Source of the DNA: Methylophilaceae bacterium
GTDB lineage: Bacteria > Pseudomonadota > Gammaproteobacteria > Burkholderiales > Methylophilaceae
Length of the DNA: 64,000 nt
Direction: 5' to 3'
Assembly (NCBI GenBank): GCA_017858095.1
Contig: JAFMCB010000003.1
Location: 1-64,000, forward strand
Position 1 is the first letter of the stretch. Each line of letters opens with the position of its first letter. Positions 18,197 through 27,649 of this stretch are shown in pieces. The notes beneath the pieces were generated by a model. The model searched no databases, was not told where the DNA came from, and saw only the letters and a list, made by a program, of their open reading frames with translations. The position numbers and the translations under genes were made by a program.

Positions 18197-18670
18197 ATGA
18201 GTAAGCAAAGCAATTTAAGGGGTGTAATTGAAGCAACAGCAATTGTTATTGGTTCATTTGTAGGTGCTGTAGTTATTATTACTTTATTGGTATCTGGAAA
18301 GTCAGAAAGCCCAACTACACCTGTTGCACCGAAGGTGGTTGAAAACTCTGCAGCAGAAGAAAACACACAGCCTGTAGCAGCGGTCGAAGTTGCTGATGCA
18401 AGCCCAGCGGGATCAAATGCTATCGCAGCAGATAAAATTGTGCAGGCAAATTGTGCCATGTGCCATGCTTCTGGCCTTATGAATGCCCCTAAAATTGGTG
18501 ATGCTGGGCAGTGGGCGCCGAGGATTGCACAAGGCAAAGATACACTAATTCATAATGCCATTAATGGTATACGTACAATGCCTGCGAAAGGTGGCAACGC
18601 TGCATTATCTGATGAAGAAGTTGCTGCAGCAGTAATTCATATGGTAAATAGCGCTGGCGGTAGTTTCTAA
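18197..18670 (+). CDS. Cytochrome c5-type monoheme cytochrome, membrane-tethered
   Basis: The 157-residue protein has an N-terminal helix (about residues 15-35), an Ala/Pro/Glu-rich linker and a C-terminal class I cytochrome domain. The heme site is CAMCH (about residue 92), and TMPAKGGN supplies the probable Met ligand. The signature MCHASGLMNAPKIGD is that of the cytochrome c5 family. It probably passes electrons to the caa3 oxidase encoded upstream, or from bc1. An AAGGAAATTTT site precedes the ATG. Confidence 0.88.
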   Translation: MSKQSNLRGVIEATAIVIGSFVGAVVIITLLVSGKSESPTTPVAPKVVENSAAEENTQPVAAVEVADASPAGSNAIAADKIVQANCAMCHASGLMNAPKIGDAGQWAPRIAQGKDTLIHNAINGIRTMPAKGGNAALSDEEVAAAVIHMVNSAGGSF

Positions 18671-18678
18671 CCAAATCA

Positions 18679-19494
18679 ATGGCTGTATTTGTCCTCGGAG
18701 ATATCCAAGGCTGTTTTTATTCCTTTCAAAGCTTACTCGATAAGGTCTCTTTTAATCCAAAGAGAGATCAACTTTGGTTAGTTGGCGATTTAATTAATCG
18801 TGGCCGAGAATCGCTTGCGGTTTTGGATTGGTGCTATCAAAATCAAAGCAGTATTCGCCCTGTCTTGGGCAATCATGAGCTTCATTTTCTCGCGGTTGCA
18901 CTTAATCAAGCAAAATTAAAGTCATCAGATACCTTTAACGATATTTTAGGCTCAAACAAAAATAAAGATTTAATTAATTGGGTTTTAAATTGGCCGCTGG
19001 TGTATTTTGAAAAAAATTACTTGGTGGTTCATGCGGGAGTCATTAGCGATTGGACAATTGAGGAAATACAATCTTTGTCTAAACAGGTTTGCAATTCCTT
19101 GACGAGTCATCCCGAAAAATTTTTTCAAACTATGTATGGCAATTATCCTAATCAGTGGAGCCAAGAATTTTCCGTGGAGGAGAAGAACCGTTTTGTTATT
19201 AATGCGATGACAAGAATGCGCTGCCTCAACAAAAACAATGGATCACTAAATTATGAATATAAAGGTAATTTACAAAACATACCAAAAGAACTGGTACCTT
19301 GGTTTGAAATGCCTTTACCCAAATTAGATACGAATGGAATATTTACAGGACATTGGTCAGCGATTGATATCCAAGAGCACCCACATGGGGTCTCACTCGA
19401 TAGTGGATGTGTATGGGGGCGGCGATTAACAGCATATAATTTATCAGAGTCAAGGTTAATTTCCGTTAATGCAGATCAGCGCGATTTACCCTAA
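18679..19494 (+). CDS. apaH: Symmetrical bis(5'-nucleosyl)-tetraphosphatase ApaH
   Basis: ApaH hydrolyses Ap4A to two ADP and decaps Np4-RNA. The metallophosphatase motifs are GDIQGC, GDLINRG and GNHELHFLAV in the first 85 residues, with a late histidine in VHAGV. The C-terminal GHWSAIDIQ and LDSGCVWG blocks fit the family, and the length of 271 is typical. It is 8 nt downstream of the cytochrome gene and converges with the PfkB gene with a 9-bp overlap. Confidence 0.94.
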   Translation: MAVFVLGDIQGCFYSFQSLLDKVSFNPKRDQLWLVGDLINRGRESLAVLDWCYQNQSSIRPVLGNHELHFLAVALNQAKLKSSDTFNDILGSNKNKDLINWVLNWPLVYFEKNYLVVHAGVISDWTIEEIQSLSKQVCNSLTSHPEKFFQTMYGNYPNQWSQEFSVEEKNRFVINAMTRMRCLNKNNGSLNYEYKGNLQNIPKELVPWFEMPLPKLDTNGIFTGHWSAIDIQEHPHGVSLDSGCVWGRRLTAYNLSESRLISVNADQRDLP

Positions 19495-20415
19495 AACCTG
19501 ACCAAACAGCGCTTCTATTTCATGAATTGTCGGTTGATGGTTTTGACCGCCCTCGAAACCTATTTTTATAGCACCCATAACTGAAGCTAATTTGCCTGTT
19601 TTATGCCAATCCCAACCTGCAGAAATTCCATAAATGAGACCAGAGCGGAATGCATCTCCACAACCTGTCGGATCAACAAGGTTCGAAGCTTTAATAGCGT
19701 CTATCTTAATCATCTCATCGTCGGTATAAATTTCAGACCCATGTGCGCCCTTGGTAACAATAAACGCTTTTACTTTTGAGGTAATTTTCTCAACAGTTAA
19801 ACCTGTTTTATCTTGTAAAAGTTTAGCTTCATAATCATTTACTGCAATATATGATGCTTGTTCAATGAATGTAATTAATTCTTCTGCTGTAAACATTGGT
19901 AATCCCTGACCTGGATCAAAAATAAATGGAATGTTTGCTTTATAACATTGTTGCGCATGTTGAATCATGGCATCTCGACCATCTGGAGCAATAATTGCCA
20001 AATCAATGGAATCTTCAACATTGGCAATTGAATTTGTATGTGCCTGTATCATTGCCCCAGGATGAAATGCGGTGATCTGATTATCATCTTGGTCGGTTGT
20101 AATAAATGCCTGCGCAGTAAACATACCAGTAATTTTTTTCATGTATTTTTTTGATATACCTAAACTATCCAGCCAATTACTATATAGCTCGAAGTCATCA
20201 CCATGGGTAGCCATGATTAATGGATTGGATCTTAATAATTTAAGGTTATAGGCAATATTTCCTGCGGTACCACCAAAATTTTTTTTCATCTCAGGGACAT
20301 AAAAACATATATTTAGATTATGAATTTGATCGGGCAGAATATGATTTTTAAACTGGTCTTGAAATACCATGATTGAGTCATAGGCAATCGAACCACATAT
20401 AAGAATATTTTTCAT
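19486..20415 (-). CDS. PfkB-family carbohydrate/nucleoside kinase
   Basis: This is a 309-residue ribokinase-fold kinase. The N-terminal ICGSIAYDSIM and GGTAGNIAYNLKLL motif 1 region, and the C-terminal DPTGCGDAFRSGLIYG motif with the catalytic Asp, are clear. The substrate is not evident: betaproteobacterial relatives are annotated as sugar or adenosine kinases. The stop overlaps apaH (convergent), and the start overlaps the hemJ stop by 4 bp, so the two genes are coupled. Confidence 0.85.
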   Translation of the reverse strand: MKNILICGSIAYDSIMVFQDQFKNHILPDQIHNLNICFYVPEMKKNFGGTAGNIAYNLKLLRSNPLIMATHGDDFELYSNWLDSLGISKKYMKKITGMFTAQAFITTDQDDNQITAFHPGAMIQAHTNSIANVEDSIDLAIIAPDGRDAMIQHAQQCYKANIPFIFDPGQGLPMFTAEELITFIEQASYIAVNDYEAKLLQDKTGLTVEKITSKVKAFIVTKGAHGSEIYTDDEMIKIDAIKASNLVDPTGCGDAFRSGLIYGISAGWDWHKTGKLASVMGAIKIGFEGGQNHQPTIHEIEALFGQVLG

Positions 20416-20825
20416 AGAGGCTTAAGAACCACTAAAAAAATAATTAAAATTAACATGACAACAGGGAATTCGTTAAACCAACGATAGAAGACATGCGAGT
20501 GTTTATTTTGTTTTTGTTTAAAGGCATTAAGATATTTTAGACATAGTGCATGGTAGATAATTAAAGTAATAACCAGTGCAATTTTAATATTCATCCACAA
20601 CCCGTTAAAACCATATTCAAGCCAAAGCCATAGCCCAAAAAAGAGGGTTAACAAAGCTCCAGGTGTCATGATGCCATAAAAGAGTTTTCTCTCCATGACA
20701 AGAAAACGTTCATGACTGATCTTATCGTTCGACATAGCATGGTAAACAAAAAGACGAGGAAGGTAAAAAAGTCCAGCAAACCATGTGACCATAAAAATGA
20801 TATGAAGTGATTTAATCCAAAGCAT
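20412..20825 (-). CDS. hemJ: Protoporphyrinogen IX oxidase HemJ
   Basis: A 137-residue integral membrane protein with four helices. The start SLHIIFMVTWFAGLFYLPRL carries the conserved heme-ligand His; the end YRWFNEFPVVMLILII is typical of the HemJ/UPF0093 family. HemJ oxidises protoporphyrinogen IX, feeding heme to the oxidase cluster nearby. It is the first gene of a two-gene unit with the PfkB kinase and diverges from the large FAD oxidoreductase gene across 132 bp. Confidence 0.92.
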   Translation of the reverse strand: MLWIKSLHIIFMVTWFAGLFYLPRLFVYHAMSNDKISHERFLVMERKLFYGIMTPGALLTLFFGLWLWLEYGFNGLWMNIKIALVITLIIYHALCLKYLNAFKQKQNKHSHVFYRWFNEFPVVMLILIIFLVVLKPL

Positions 20826-20906
20826 GAACTATCTTTCAAAAATTTGATCCATTATTATACATTGTCTAGCAAAGTATAATCCGCTTGGATGGCTTTATAA
20901 TATTGT

Positions 20907-20945
20907 AAGGAGGTATGCAGCATGCTATCCTTTTACATAACCTAA
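20907..20945 (+). promoter_or_regulatory. Perfect Shine-Dalgarno with 7-codon leader frame ahead of the FAD/Fe-S oxidoreductase
   Basis: AAGGAGGT (20907-20914) is a full-length anti-16S match, rare in this AT-rich window. Eight bases after its GGAGG core, an ATG at 20922 opens a seven-codon frame (MLSFYIT) ending at 20945. The real gene starts 12 nt further, at 20958, too far from this site to use it. The AAGGA can pair with TCCTT at 20928-20932, so the site may be masked in a hairpin. A translated leader peptide is a reasonable but untested reading. Confidence 0.35.
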
Positions 20946-20957
20946 TTTACAGACCTA

Positions 20958-23900
20958 ATGAACGCTCCATTATCAACTGAACTTCTCAAAGCATCATCTT
21001 TTAACGCTACTCGTTTAAGAGAAATACCATATAACTACACCTCTTTTTCTGATAAAGAAATTGTCATCCGATTTCTTGGAGAAGAGCTCTGGCAAATCAT
21101 ATCAGAATTACGTGGCGAGAGAAAAACAGGGCGCTCAGCGCGAATGTTATTTGAAGTTCTTGGTGATCTTTGGGTGGTATCTAGAAATCCATATTTGCAA
21201 GATGATCTTTTAGAAAATCCTAAACGTTTGAAATTATTAATTGAAGCGATGCATCATCGTGTGCAATCGATTGAGGATAGAAGTTTTGGCAATATGAAGG
21301 TTGCGCAATTAAGTAAAGCAGCAATTGCAGCAATCGAAAAGTTTGAACTTGACTTTAAAACTACTAAAAAATTACGTAAGAAAGTATTTGCAAAGCTAAA
21401 AAAATATACACATAAACACAATATTCAATTTGATGGATTAGCACGAGTATCGCATGTGACTGATGCAACGGATTGGAGAGTTGAATATCCTTTCGTTGTG
21501 ATTCATCCTGACAAAGAAAAAGAAATAGCTCACCTTGTGAAGGCATGTATTGAGTTAGAGCTAACAATTATTCCGCGAGGAGGTGGCACCGGCTATACAG
21601 GAGGTGTTATTCCATTAACTCCTTTTTCAGCAGTTATCAATACAGAAAAATTAGACGTCATAGGAGTTGTGGAATATAAAAATTTACCCGGGGTAGTAGG
21701 GGCGGTCCCAACAATTTATTGTGAGGCTGGTGTTGTAACTCGACGTGCTATGGATTTAGCTTCAGATGCTGGGTTAGAATTCGCTACCGACCCAACCTCG
21801 GCAGATGCTTCATGTATTGGTGGCAATGTTGCTATGAATGCAGGAGGGAAGAAAGCGGTGTTATGGGGAACGGCACTTGATAATTTAGCCGCATGGAAAA
21901 TGGTTGACCCAAATGGTAATTGGATTGAAATTGAACGCTTGGATCATAATCTTGGCAAAATTCATGATGTTGATTTAGCACGATTTCGTATTACAAAATT
22001 TAAAGAAGATGGCCTTACCCCGCTTGCAGATGCAGAAATTTTGGAAATACCAGGAAATAATTTTAGAAAAATTGGCTTGGGTAAAGATGTCACCGATAAA
22101 TTTTTAAGTGGATTACCGGGTATTCAAAAGGAAGGATGCGATGGCTTAATTACTTCGGCAACGTTTATTTTGCATAAGATGCCTCAGCACATGCGTACTA
22201 TTTGCCTCGAATTTTATGGCAATGTTTCCCATGCCGTACCAGCCATCGTAGAAATTAAAAATTATTTAGATCAATCAAGTGATGTTTTATTGGCAGGACT
22301 TGAACATTTAGATGAGCGTTACATAAAAGCCGTGGGATACAGCACGAAGGCGGCCCGTACTGAGCGACCGAAAATGATTTTGATTGCAGATATTGCCAGT
22401 GATATTGAGTCTCATGTGGGTGAGGCTGCGTCAAAGGTTGTACAGCTTGCAAATAAACGTAATGGTGAAGGATTTATTGCAGTATCAGCTGAAGCCAGAA
22501 AGCGTTTTTGGTTAGATAGGGCGCGAACGGCAGCAATAGCGAAACATACCAATGCGTTTAAGATTAATGAAGATGTGGTAATTCCATTAGATAAGTTGGG
22601 CGAGTATTCCAACGGTATTGATAGAATAAATATTGAATTATCAATTCAGAATAAATTAAAACTCATTGAAGAATTACTTCAATATTTTAATACGGAACTT
22701 GATTACCCCAAGAATGAGACTGTAGATCAAGAGTTAGTAAACTCAAAAAAACAACAAGCAATTTCATTATTGAAAATAACACAAGAGAGATGGCTAAATT
22801 ATTTAAGAAATCTTGACGAGCCTTTAGAGAATTTTGATCAGCTGAGTCAACATGGTTCTCAGTATAGAAATCTTTTTGAATTAATTCAGTCGTATGATCT
22901 ACGAATTTCATGGAAACAAGAGCTTAAAGAGCCATTAAAAGAAATTTTCTCAGGGCGAGAATTTCAAGTAGTTTTACAAAAGATAGATAATGTTCACAAG
23001 CAAATTCTAAAATCGAGAGTATTTATTGCGCTCCATATGCATGCAGGAGACGGTAATGTGCACACCAATATTCCCGTTAACTCTGATGATTATGAAATGT
23101 TGCAAGATGCTCACAGGGCGGTTGTGCGCGTTATGGCTCTGGCAAAACAATTAAATGGCGTCATTTCTGGCGAACATGGCATTGGCATTACTAAAATGGA
23201 ATTCTTAGATGAATACACGATTAATACTTTTGCCGAATACAAAGCAAAAGTTGATCCAGAAGGAAGATTTAATAAGGGAAAATTATTGCCTGGATCGGGT
23301 CTTGAAAATGCTTATACACCGAGTTTTGGTTTGTTAGATCAAGAATCGATCATTATGGAAGAATCTGCCATGAAGGGCATTGCTGATTCCATTAGTGATT
23401 GTATGCGATGTGGAAAATGTAAGCCCGTATGTACAACCCATGTTCCTCGTGCAAATTTACTTTATAGTCCACGAAATAAAATTTTAGCTACATCATTATT
23501 AATTGAAGCCTTTTTGTATGAAGAGCAAACTCGACGAGGCATATCAATTAAACATTTTGACGAATTTAATGATGTTGCGGATCATTGTACCGTTTGTCAC
23601 AAATGTTTGAATCCCTGTCCGGTCAATATTGACTATGGTGAAGTATCAATTGCGATGCGGAATTTTCTGCGAGAGCAAGGAAAAAAACATTTTAGTTTTG
23701 GTACCTCATTGGCAATTAATTATTTAAACCTCAAAGATCCTTTAACTATAAAAATAATGAAAAAAATTATGATTGATTTTGGTTATCGTATTCAAAGGGC
23801 AGGGCATAATTTTTTAAAGAAAATAAAATTAGGAGATGTATACAAAAAAAATCCACCCTCATCGGTTGGCAAAGGATCAGTAATAACTCAGGTAATTCAC

Positions 23901-24806
23901 TTTATGAATCGCCCAATGCCAAAGAGTATGCCAACAAAAACATCAAGAGGGCTTTTAGGTATTGAGGATGATCGCATTGTCCCGGTGATTCGTGACCCAC
24001 TAAAAATCAATGATGATTCAGATGCTGTATTCTATTTTCCTGGTTGTGGGTCTGAGAGATTATTTTCTCAAGTTGGTTTGGCTACACAAGCCATGCTTTA
24101 TGAAGTTGGTGCAATTACTGTGTTACCTCCTGGATACTTGTGTTGTGGTTACCCCCAAACATCCTCAGGTGATGAAGAAAAAGGCCAGCAAATTAGCTCA
24201 GATAATCGTGTTCAATTCCACCGTGTGGCAAATACATTAAATTATTTAGACATAAAAACGGTTATTGTATCGTGTGGTACATGCATGGATCAATTAATGA
24301 AGTATGAGTTTGATAAAATTTTCCCAGGCTGCAGATTACTTGATATCCATGAATACTTGATGGAAAAAAATATTAAGATGCAAGGTGTCGAAGGACAAAC
24401 CTACATGTACCATGACCCTTGCCATTCTCCAATGAAGACTTATGACCCAATGAAGGTGACGAATAGCTTGCTTGGTCAAGAAGCATTATTATCTGATCGC
24501 TGCTGTGGAGAATCAGGTACATTCGCGGCTGGCAGACCGGATATTGCCTCTCAAGTTAAAATGCGGAAACAAGAAGAGATTGAGAAAAATTTACAAACTC
24601 TAGATTCTGCCAATCATAAACTTCCAACAAAAATCTTGACGTCCTGCCCTTCCTGTTTGCAAGGTCTTGCTAGGTATGGTGATGATACCAATACTGAAGC
24701 TGATTATATTGTTGTTGAGATTGCAAAGCACACATTGGGTGAACAATGGTTAGAACAATATGTTGAGAAAGCAAAAAATGGCGGTATTGAGAAAATACTT
24801 CTCTAA
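20958..24806 (+). CDS. Fused FAD-linked oxidase / Fe-S (GlcD-GlcF-like) oxidoreductase, DUF3683 type
   Basis: This 1282-residue protein joins several modules. An N-terminal DUF3683 region (about 1-150) is followed by a PCMH FAD-binding domain with [18 protein letters not shown] near residue 207. Next come a C-terminal FAD-oxidase domain ([24 protein letters not shown]), two 4Fe-4S sites ([11 protein letters not shown] near 815 and [12 protein letters not shown] near 877), and two CCG domains (CCGYPQ and CCGESGTF). It resembles D-lactate, glycolate or 2-hydroxyacid dehydrogenases with all subunits in one chain. The substrate is unknown. It is soluble or peripheral and probably feeds electrons to quinone. 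It converges directly with the lipoprotein gene. Confidence 0.85.
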   Translation: MNAPLSTELLKASSFNATRLREIPYNYTSFSDKEIVIRFLGEELWQIISELRGERKTGRSARMLFEVLGDLWVVSRNPYLQDDLLENPKRLKLLIEAMHHRVQSIEDRSFGNMKVAQLSKAAIAAIEKFELDFKTTKKLRKKVFAKLKKYTHKHNIQFDGLARVSHVTDATDWRVEYPFVVIHPDKEKEIAHLVKACIELELTIIPRGGGTGYTGGVIPLTPFSAVINTEKLDVIGVVEYKNLPGVVGAVPTIYCEAGVVTRRAMDLASDAGLEFATDPTSADASCIGGNVAMNAGGKKAVLWGTALDNLAAWKMVDPNGNWIEIERLDHNLGKIHDVDLARFRITKFKEDGLTPLADAEILEIPGNNFRKIGLGKDVTDKFLSGLPGIQKEGCDGLITSATFILHKMPQHMRTICLEFYGNVSHAVPAIVEIKNYLDQSSDVLLAGLEHLDERYIKAVGYSTKAARTERPKMILIADIASDIESHVGEAASKVVQLANKRNGEGFIAVSAEARKRFWLDRARTAAIAKHTNAFKINEDVVIPLDKLGEYSNGIDRINIELSIQNKLKLIEELLQYFNTELDYPKNETVDQELVNSKKQQAISLLKITQERWLNYLRNLDEPLENFDQLSQHGSQYRNLFELIQSYDLRISWKQELKEPLKEIFSGREFQVVLQKIDNVHKQILKSRVFIALHMHAGDGNVHTNIPVNSDDYEMLQDAHRAVVRVMALAKQLNGVISGEHGIGITKMEFLDEYTINTFAEYKAKVDPEGRFNKGKLLPGSGLENAYTPSFGLLDQESIIMEESAMKGIADSISDCMRCGKCKPVCTTHVPRANLLYSPRNKILATSLLIEAFLYEEQTRRGISIKHFDEFNDVADHCTVCHKCLNPCPVNIDYGEVSIAMRNFLREQGKKHFSFGTSLAINYLNLKDPLTIKIMKKIMIDFGYRIQRAGHNFLKKIKLGDVYKKNPPSSVGKGSVITQVIHFMNRPMPKSMPTKTSRGLLGIEDDRIVPVIRDPLKINDDSDAVFYFPGCGSERLFSQVGLATQAMLYEVGAITVLPPGYLCCGYPQTSSGDEEKGQQISSDNRVQFHRVANTLNYLDIKTVIVSCGTCMDQLMKYEFDKIFPGCRLLDIHEYLMEKNIKMQGVEGQTYMYHDPCHSPMKTYDPMKVTNSLLGQEALLSDRCCGESGTFAAGRPDIASQVKMRKQEEIEKNLQTLDSANHKLPTKILTSCPSCLQGLARYGDDTNTEADYIVVEIAKHTLGEQWLEQYVEKAKNGGIEKILL

Positions 24807-25520
24807 TTAAATGAACGGTATTAAAACTGTCCCTACTGCACCTTGAATAAATCGTGTGATCACCCGCTCTGTCTTTTCTGAGAGTGTGTAGGCAAAGTAA
24901 TCAGTTCTACCAATCATTTTTCCAAACTCGCGCTCGAAAGACAAATTCGACAAATCACCATTCATCTCATTTGTAACTAAGAATAATTTTCCTGCGCTAT
25001 TCTTTTTGCTAGAGAGCATCCACACAACAATTTCAATATTTCGGGCCAGGTTATAGAGGTTTTGTGGCTCAATTGAATCAATAATATAAAATTCAGTTTT
25101 ACCGCCATGAGCTTTAATAATCATTGTGTAAAGCCCTGCTATCAATGACAAAACACGATCCCCTTCAAAGTTTTCATCAAAGGCTTGGTAAACAGCATCA
25201 AAGTCTTGTTTAAAATTAATTCCCTCAATGTTCCACTTATGCTTCGGGTTACTAAAAAAATAGTTTGCCGTTTGTTCCGCATTATCAGAAGAGGTTTTTC
25301 TTAGTTCGCTTGGGTTTCTTTTGTAAAGTTTAATCATTAGCGTTTTTAAACTTTCAAAATTTTCTCGAATTTCATAGTCTGCCATTCGATCAAAATCTAA
25401 TTTACCCAATTGATTGAAAGAGCCCTTATCATATTGAGTCGCATCTTTCCTGTCTAATGTATTACCTGCGCAGCCAGAGATTATTACGATTAATAAAAAA
25501 ACAAAAATTGTACGAATCAC
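24807..25520 (-). CDS. Lipoprotein of unknown function coupled to phoR
   Basis: A 237-residue product with a lipoprotein signal: hydrophobic start MIRTIFVFLLIVIISGCAG with the lipobox Cys at residue 17. I do not recognise the mature domain, which is mixed alpha/beta with FEREFGKMIGRTDYFAYTLSEKTERVI near the end. It starts at GTG in a 4-bp GTGA overlap with the phoR stop, so it is translated with phoBR. It may be an envelope protein under phosphate control; that is inference from context only. Its stop abuts the stop of the convergent oxidoreductase gene. Confidence 0.65.
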   Translation of the reverse strand: MIRTIFVFLLIVIISGCAGNTLDRKDATQYDKGSFNQLGKLDFDRMADYEIRENFESLKTLMIKLYKRNPSELRKTSSDNAEQTANYFFSNPKHKWNIEGINFKQDFDAVYQAFDENFEGDRVLSLIAGLYTMIIKAHGGKTEFYIIDSIEPQNLYNLARNIEIVVWMLSSKKNSAGKLFLVTNEMNGDLSNLSFEREFGKMIGRTDYFAYTLSEKTERVITRFIQGAVGTVLIPFI

Positions 25521-26794
25521 AAAATTCTTTCTTTTGGAAAAATGAGTTTAAAAGTACTGCCTTTATCTAGGTCACTCTTTATCTCTAATTTACCCTGATG
25601 TTGAGTAATTACATTTTTTACAATTGACAAGCCAAGCCCAGTACCACCGGTGTTGCGGCTTCTATCCGCATCAACACGATAAAAACGCTCCGTAATTCTT
25701 GATATATGTTTTTTTGAAACACCTATACCATTATCTATCACTGTAAATGTGGGCTGTTTTGATTCAATATTCCAACTAACCAAGATTTTTTTATTGGCAC
25801 CACTGTAACGTATGGCATTTGTAATGATGTTCAAAAATGCACTTTCAATTTCTTTACTGGATCCTTTTAAATTAATGCCTTTATTTATCTTATATTCTAT
25901 TAGATGCTCTTTTTGATCTATCAAAGCTATTTCTTTATTAATTTTTAAAAAAAGTTTTTCCATATTAATTTTTTCAGAACGGTTTTGCAGCTGATTACTT
26001 TCAACGTTTGACAATAATAAAAGATCATCAATTAGTTTCTTCATTCTTATTGCTTGATCAGTCATCATGCCAAATATCTGCATCGTTTCTTTATCAATCT
26101 TACTTTTACTATTTTCCAGTGTCTCCAAAAAACCAACAATTACTGTTAATGGTGTTTTTAGCTCATGGGAAAAGTTTGAAACAAATTCCTTTCTAATATT
26201 CTCATTGGAGATTATTTGGGTTATGTCGCGGCATGTAATAAGCCGCATATTTGAGCGAAAGGGTGTAATTTTGATCTCGATTGTTTGTTGATTTTCTTGA
26301 TTTAAAATTTTAATTGTTTCTTCATATATTTCTTTATCTAAATAATTACTAAAATCTGTATTTCTAAAAACATAGTTGATGGGTTGTTTGTAATTTTTCT
26401 TGAGATTTATCTTTAACATTGTTTGTGCTGGTTTATTGCACCATAAAATTTCATTATTTTGATTAATAGCAATGACACCATCTAACATTGCCTCAGCAGC
26501 AGCAATAAATTGTTCTAAAGTTAAATTAAGTTCTTTTTTTGATCTTTCATCAGCACGGTAAGATTTGTATAATTTGGAAAAAATTTCAGACCACACCCCA
26601 TTGCCTTCAGGTATCTGGGCTATATTTTTTTTATCTAACCAATCATTTAGAGTATTTGCCCAGTACTTATAAAAAAAATAAGCACTCAATGCGGCAATAC
26701 AGATGAGGTTGACGGCGTTAGTAAACCCAACAATTTCATAGATTATTACAAATGAAATGAACCATAAAAAAATAGATTTAATGATCTTTTTCAA
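25517..26794 (-). CDS. phoR: Phosphate regulon sensor histidine kinase PhoR
   Basis: This is a 425-residue membrane sensor kinase. Two N-terminal helices (about residues 5-45) are followed by a PAS domain (about 95-205). The HisKA box FSHELKTPLT has the phosphorylated His (about 214), and the HATPase domain has N (NIITNAIRY), G1 (DNGIGV) and G2 (GGTGLGLSIVKN) boxes. The family controls PhoB in response to phosphate through the Pst system. The two-helix, no-large-periplasmic-loop topology with a PAS domain is that of PhoR. It is 26 bp downstream of phoB. Confidence 0.9.
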   Translation of the reverse strand: MKKIIKSIFLWFISFVIIYEIVGFTNAVNLICIAALSAYFFYKYWANTLNDWLDKKNIAQIPEGNGVWSEIFSKLYKSYRADERSKKELNLTLEQFIAAAEAMLDGVIAINQNNEILWCNKPAQTMLKINLKKNYKQPINYVFRNTDFSNYLDKEIYEETIKILNQENQQTIEIKITPFRSNMRLITCRDITQIISNENIRKEFVSNFSHELKTPLTVIVGFLETLENSKSKIDKETMQIFGMMTDQAIRMKKLIDDLLLLSNVESNQLQNRSEKINMEKLFLKINKEIALIDQKEHLIEYKINKGINLKGSSKEIESAFLNIITNAIRYSGANKKILVSWNIESKQPTFTVIDNGIGVSKKHISRITERFYRVDADRSRNTGGTGLGLSIVKNVITQHQGKLEIKSDLDKGSTFKLIFPKERIL

Positions 26795-26820
26795 TACAAA
26801 TTCCTGCCAACTTAAAAAAA

Positions 26821-27507
26821 TTAATCTTCATTAAATCGATAACCTAGACCACGAACAGTTTGGATTTTCTTGTCATCTCCAGTAGCTTTTAAACAATCTC
26901 GTAGGCGCTTAATGTGAACGTCAACAGTGCGATCATCAATTATAGATTGATTGCCCCAAACTTTATCTAAAATCTGGTTACGATTAAAGATAATATCTGG
27001 ATTTCTCATAAAGAAATAAAGCAGCTTAAATTCGGTTGGTCCTATTTTAACTTTTTGATTATGGCTTTTAAGGATCAATTTATTTGGATCAAGAAAAAGA
27101 TTATGTTGTGTAATTGATTCTTGAGTCTGCTCAGGCGCTTTGCGTCGAAGAACCGCTTTAACTCGAGCTATGAGTTCTTTTGGACTAAATGGTTTTGTCA
27201 TGTAATCATCTGCACCCACATTCAGACCTAATAATTTATTATCCTCTTCGCTTTTTGCGGTTAGCATGATAATAGGAATTATTTTAGTCTCTGAATTAGT
27301 TTTAAGGCGTTTGGCAAATTCGATACCGTTCATACCTGGTAGCATCCAATCTAAAATAATTAAATCGGGTAATGCCTCATTAACAATTTTTTCAGCAAAT
27401 TCGGCACTAATGGCGCGTATAGGATTAAAACCGGATTGCTTGAGATTGATTGCGATTAATTCAAGAATAGATTCTTCATCTTCAACAATTAGTATATTGG
27501 TTGGCAT
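26821..27507 (-). CDS. phoB: Phosphate regulon response regulator PhoB
   Basis: This OmpR-family response regulator has a receiver domain (about residues 1-120) with the acidic pair EDEE, the phosphorylated Asp in LDWMLPGMNG (about 53), and Lys in YMTKPFSPKE. A C-terminal winged-helix DNA-binding domain contains RTVDVHIKRLRDCL. At 228 residues it is normal. Three Pho-box-like repeats lie 32 bp in front of its ATG on the same strand, which supports the PhoB identity and autoregulation. Confidence 0.93.
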   Translation of the reverse strand: MPTNILIVEDEESILELIAINLKQSGFNPIRAISAEFAEKIVNEALPDLIILDWMLPGMNGIEFAKRLKTNSETKIIPIIMLTAKSEEDNKLLGLNVGADDYMTKPFSPKELIARVKAVLRRKAPEQTQESITQHNLFLDPNKLILKSHNQKVKIGPTEFKLLYFFMRNPDIIFNRNQILDKVWGNQSIIDDRTVDVHIKRLRDCLKATGDDKKIQTVRGLGYRFNED

Positions 27508-27538
27508 ATTTTTATTATCTCAAATATAAAAAATATTA

Positions 27539-27571
27539 TGACATTAATGTGACATAAATATGACATAAATT
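27539..27571 (-). promoter_or_regulatory. Triple Pho-box-like direct repeat upstream of phoB
   Basis: On the plus strand TGACATT, TGACATA and TGACATA recur at 27539, 27550 and 27561, an exact 11-bp period with AT-rich 4-bp spacers. On the minus strand this reads TGTCATA-TTTA-TGTCACA-TTAA-TGTCATA, matching the PhoB box pattern of 7-bp half-sites every 11 bp. The orientation points to phoB, 32 bp away. The divergent OFA transporter begins 79 bp on the other side and could also be affected. Confidence 0.8.
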
Positions 27572-27649
27572 TTCCCATAACAATGAGTTGATTAACCTCT
27601 CAGAATCAATTATGGTAATTAAAAGTTAATTAATTGAGAGAGATTTTTT

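Noticed and set aside
20875-20901. Two TATAAT-like hexamers upstream of the FAD/Fe-S oxidoreductase
   Set aside because: Neither has a reasonable -35 element 16-18 bp upstream, and such hexamers are frequent in AT-rich DNA.
27539-27571. CRISPR-like or simple tandem repeat
   Set aside because: Only three 7-bp cores with 4-bp spacers; the size, period and place next to phoB fit Pho boxes.
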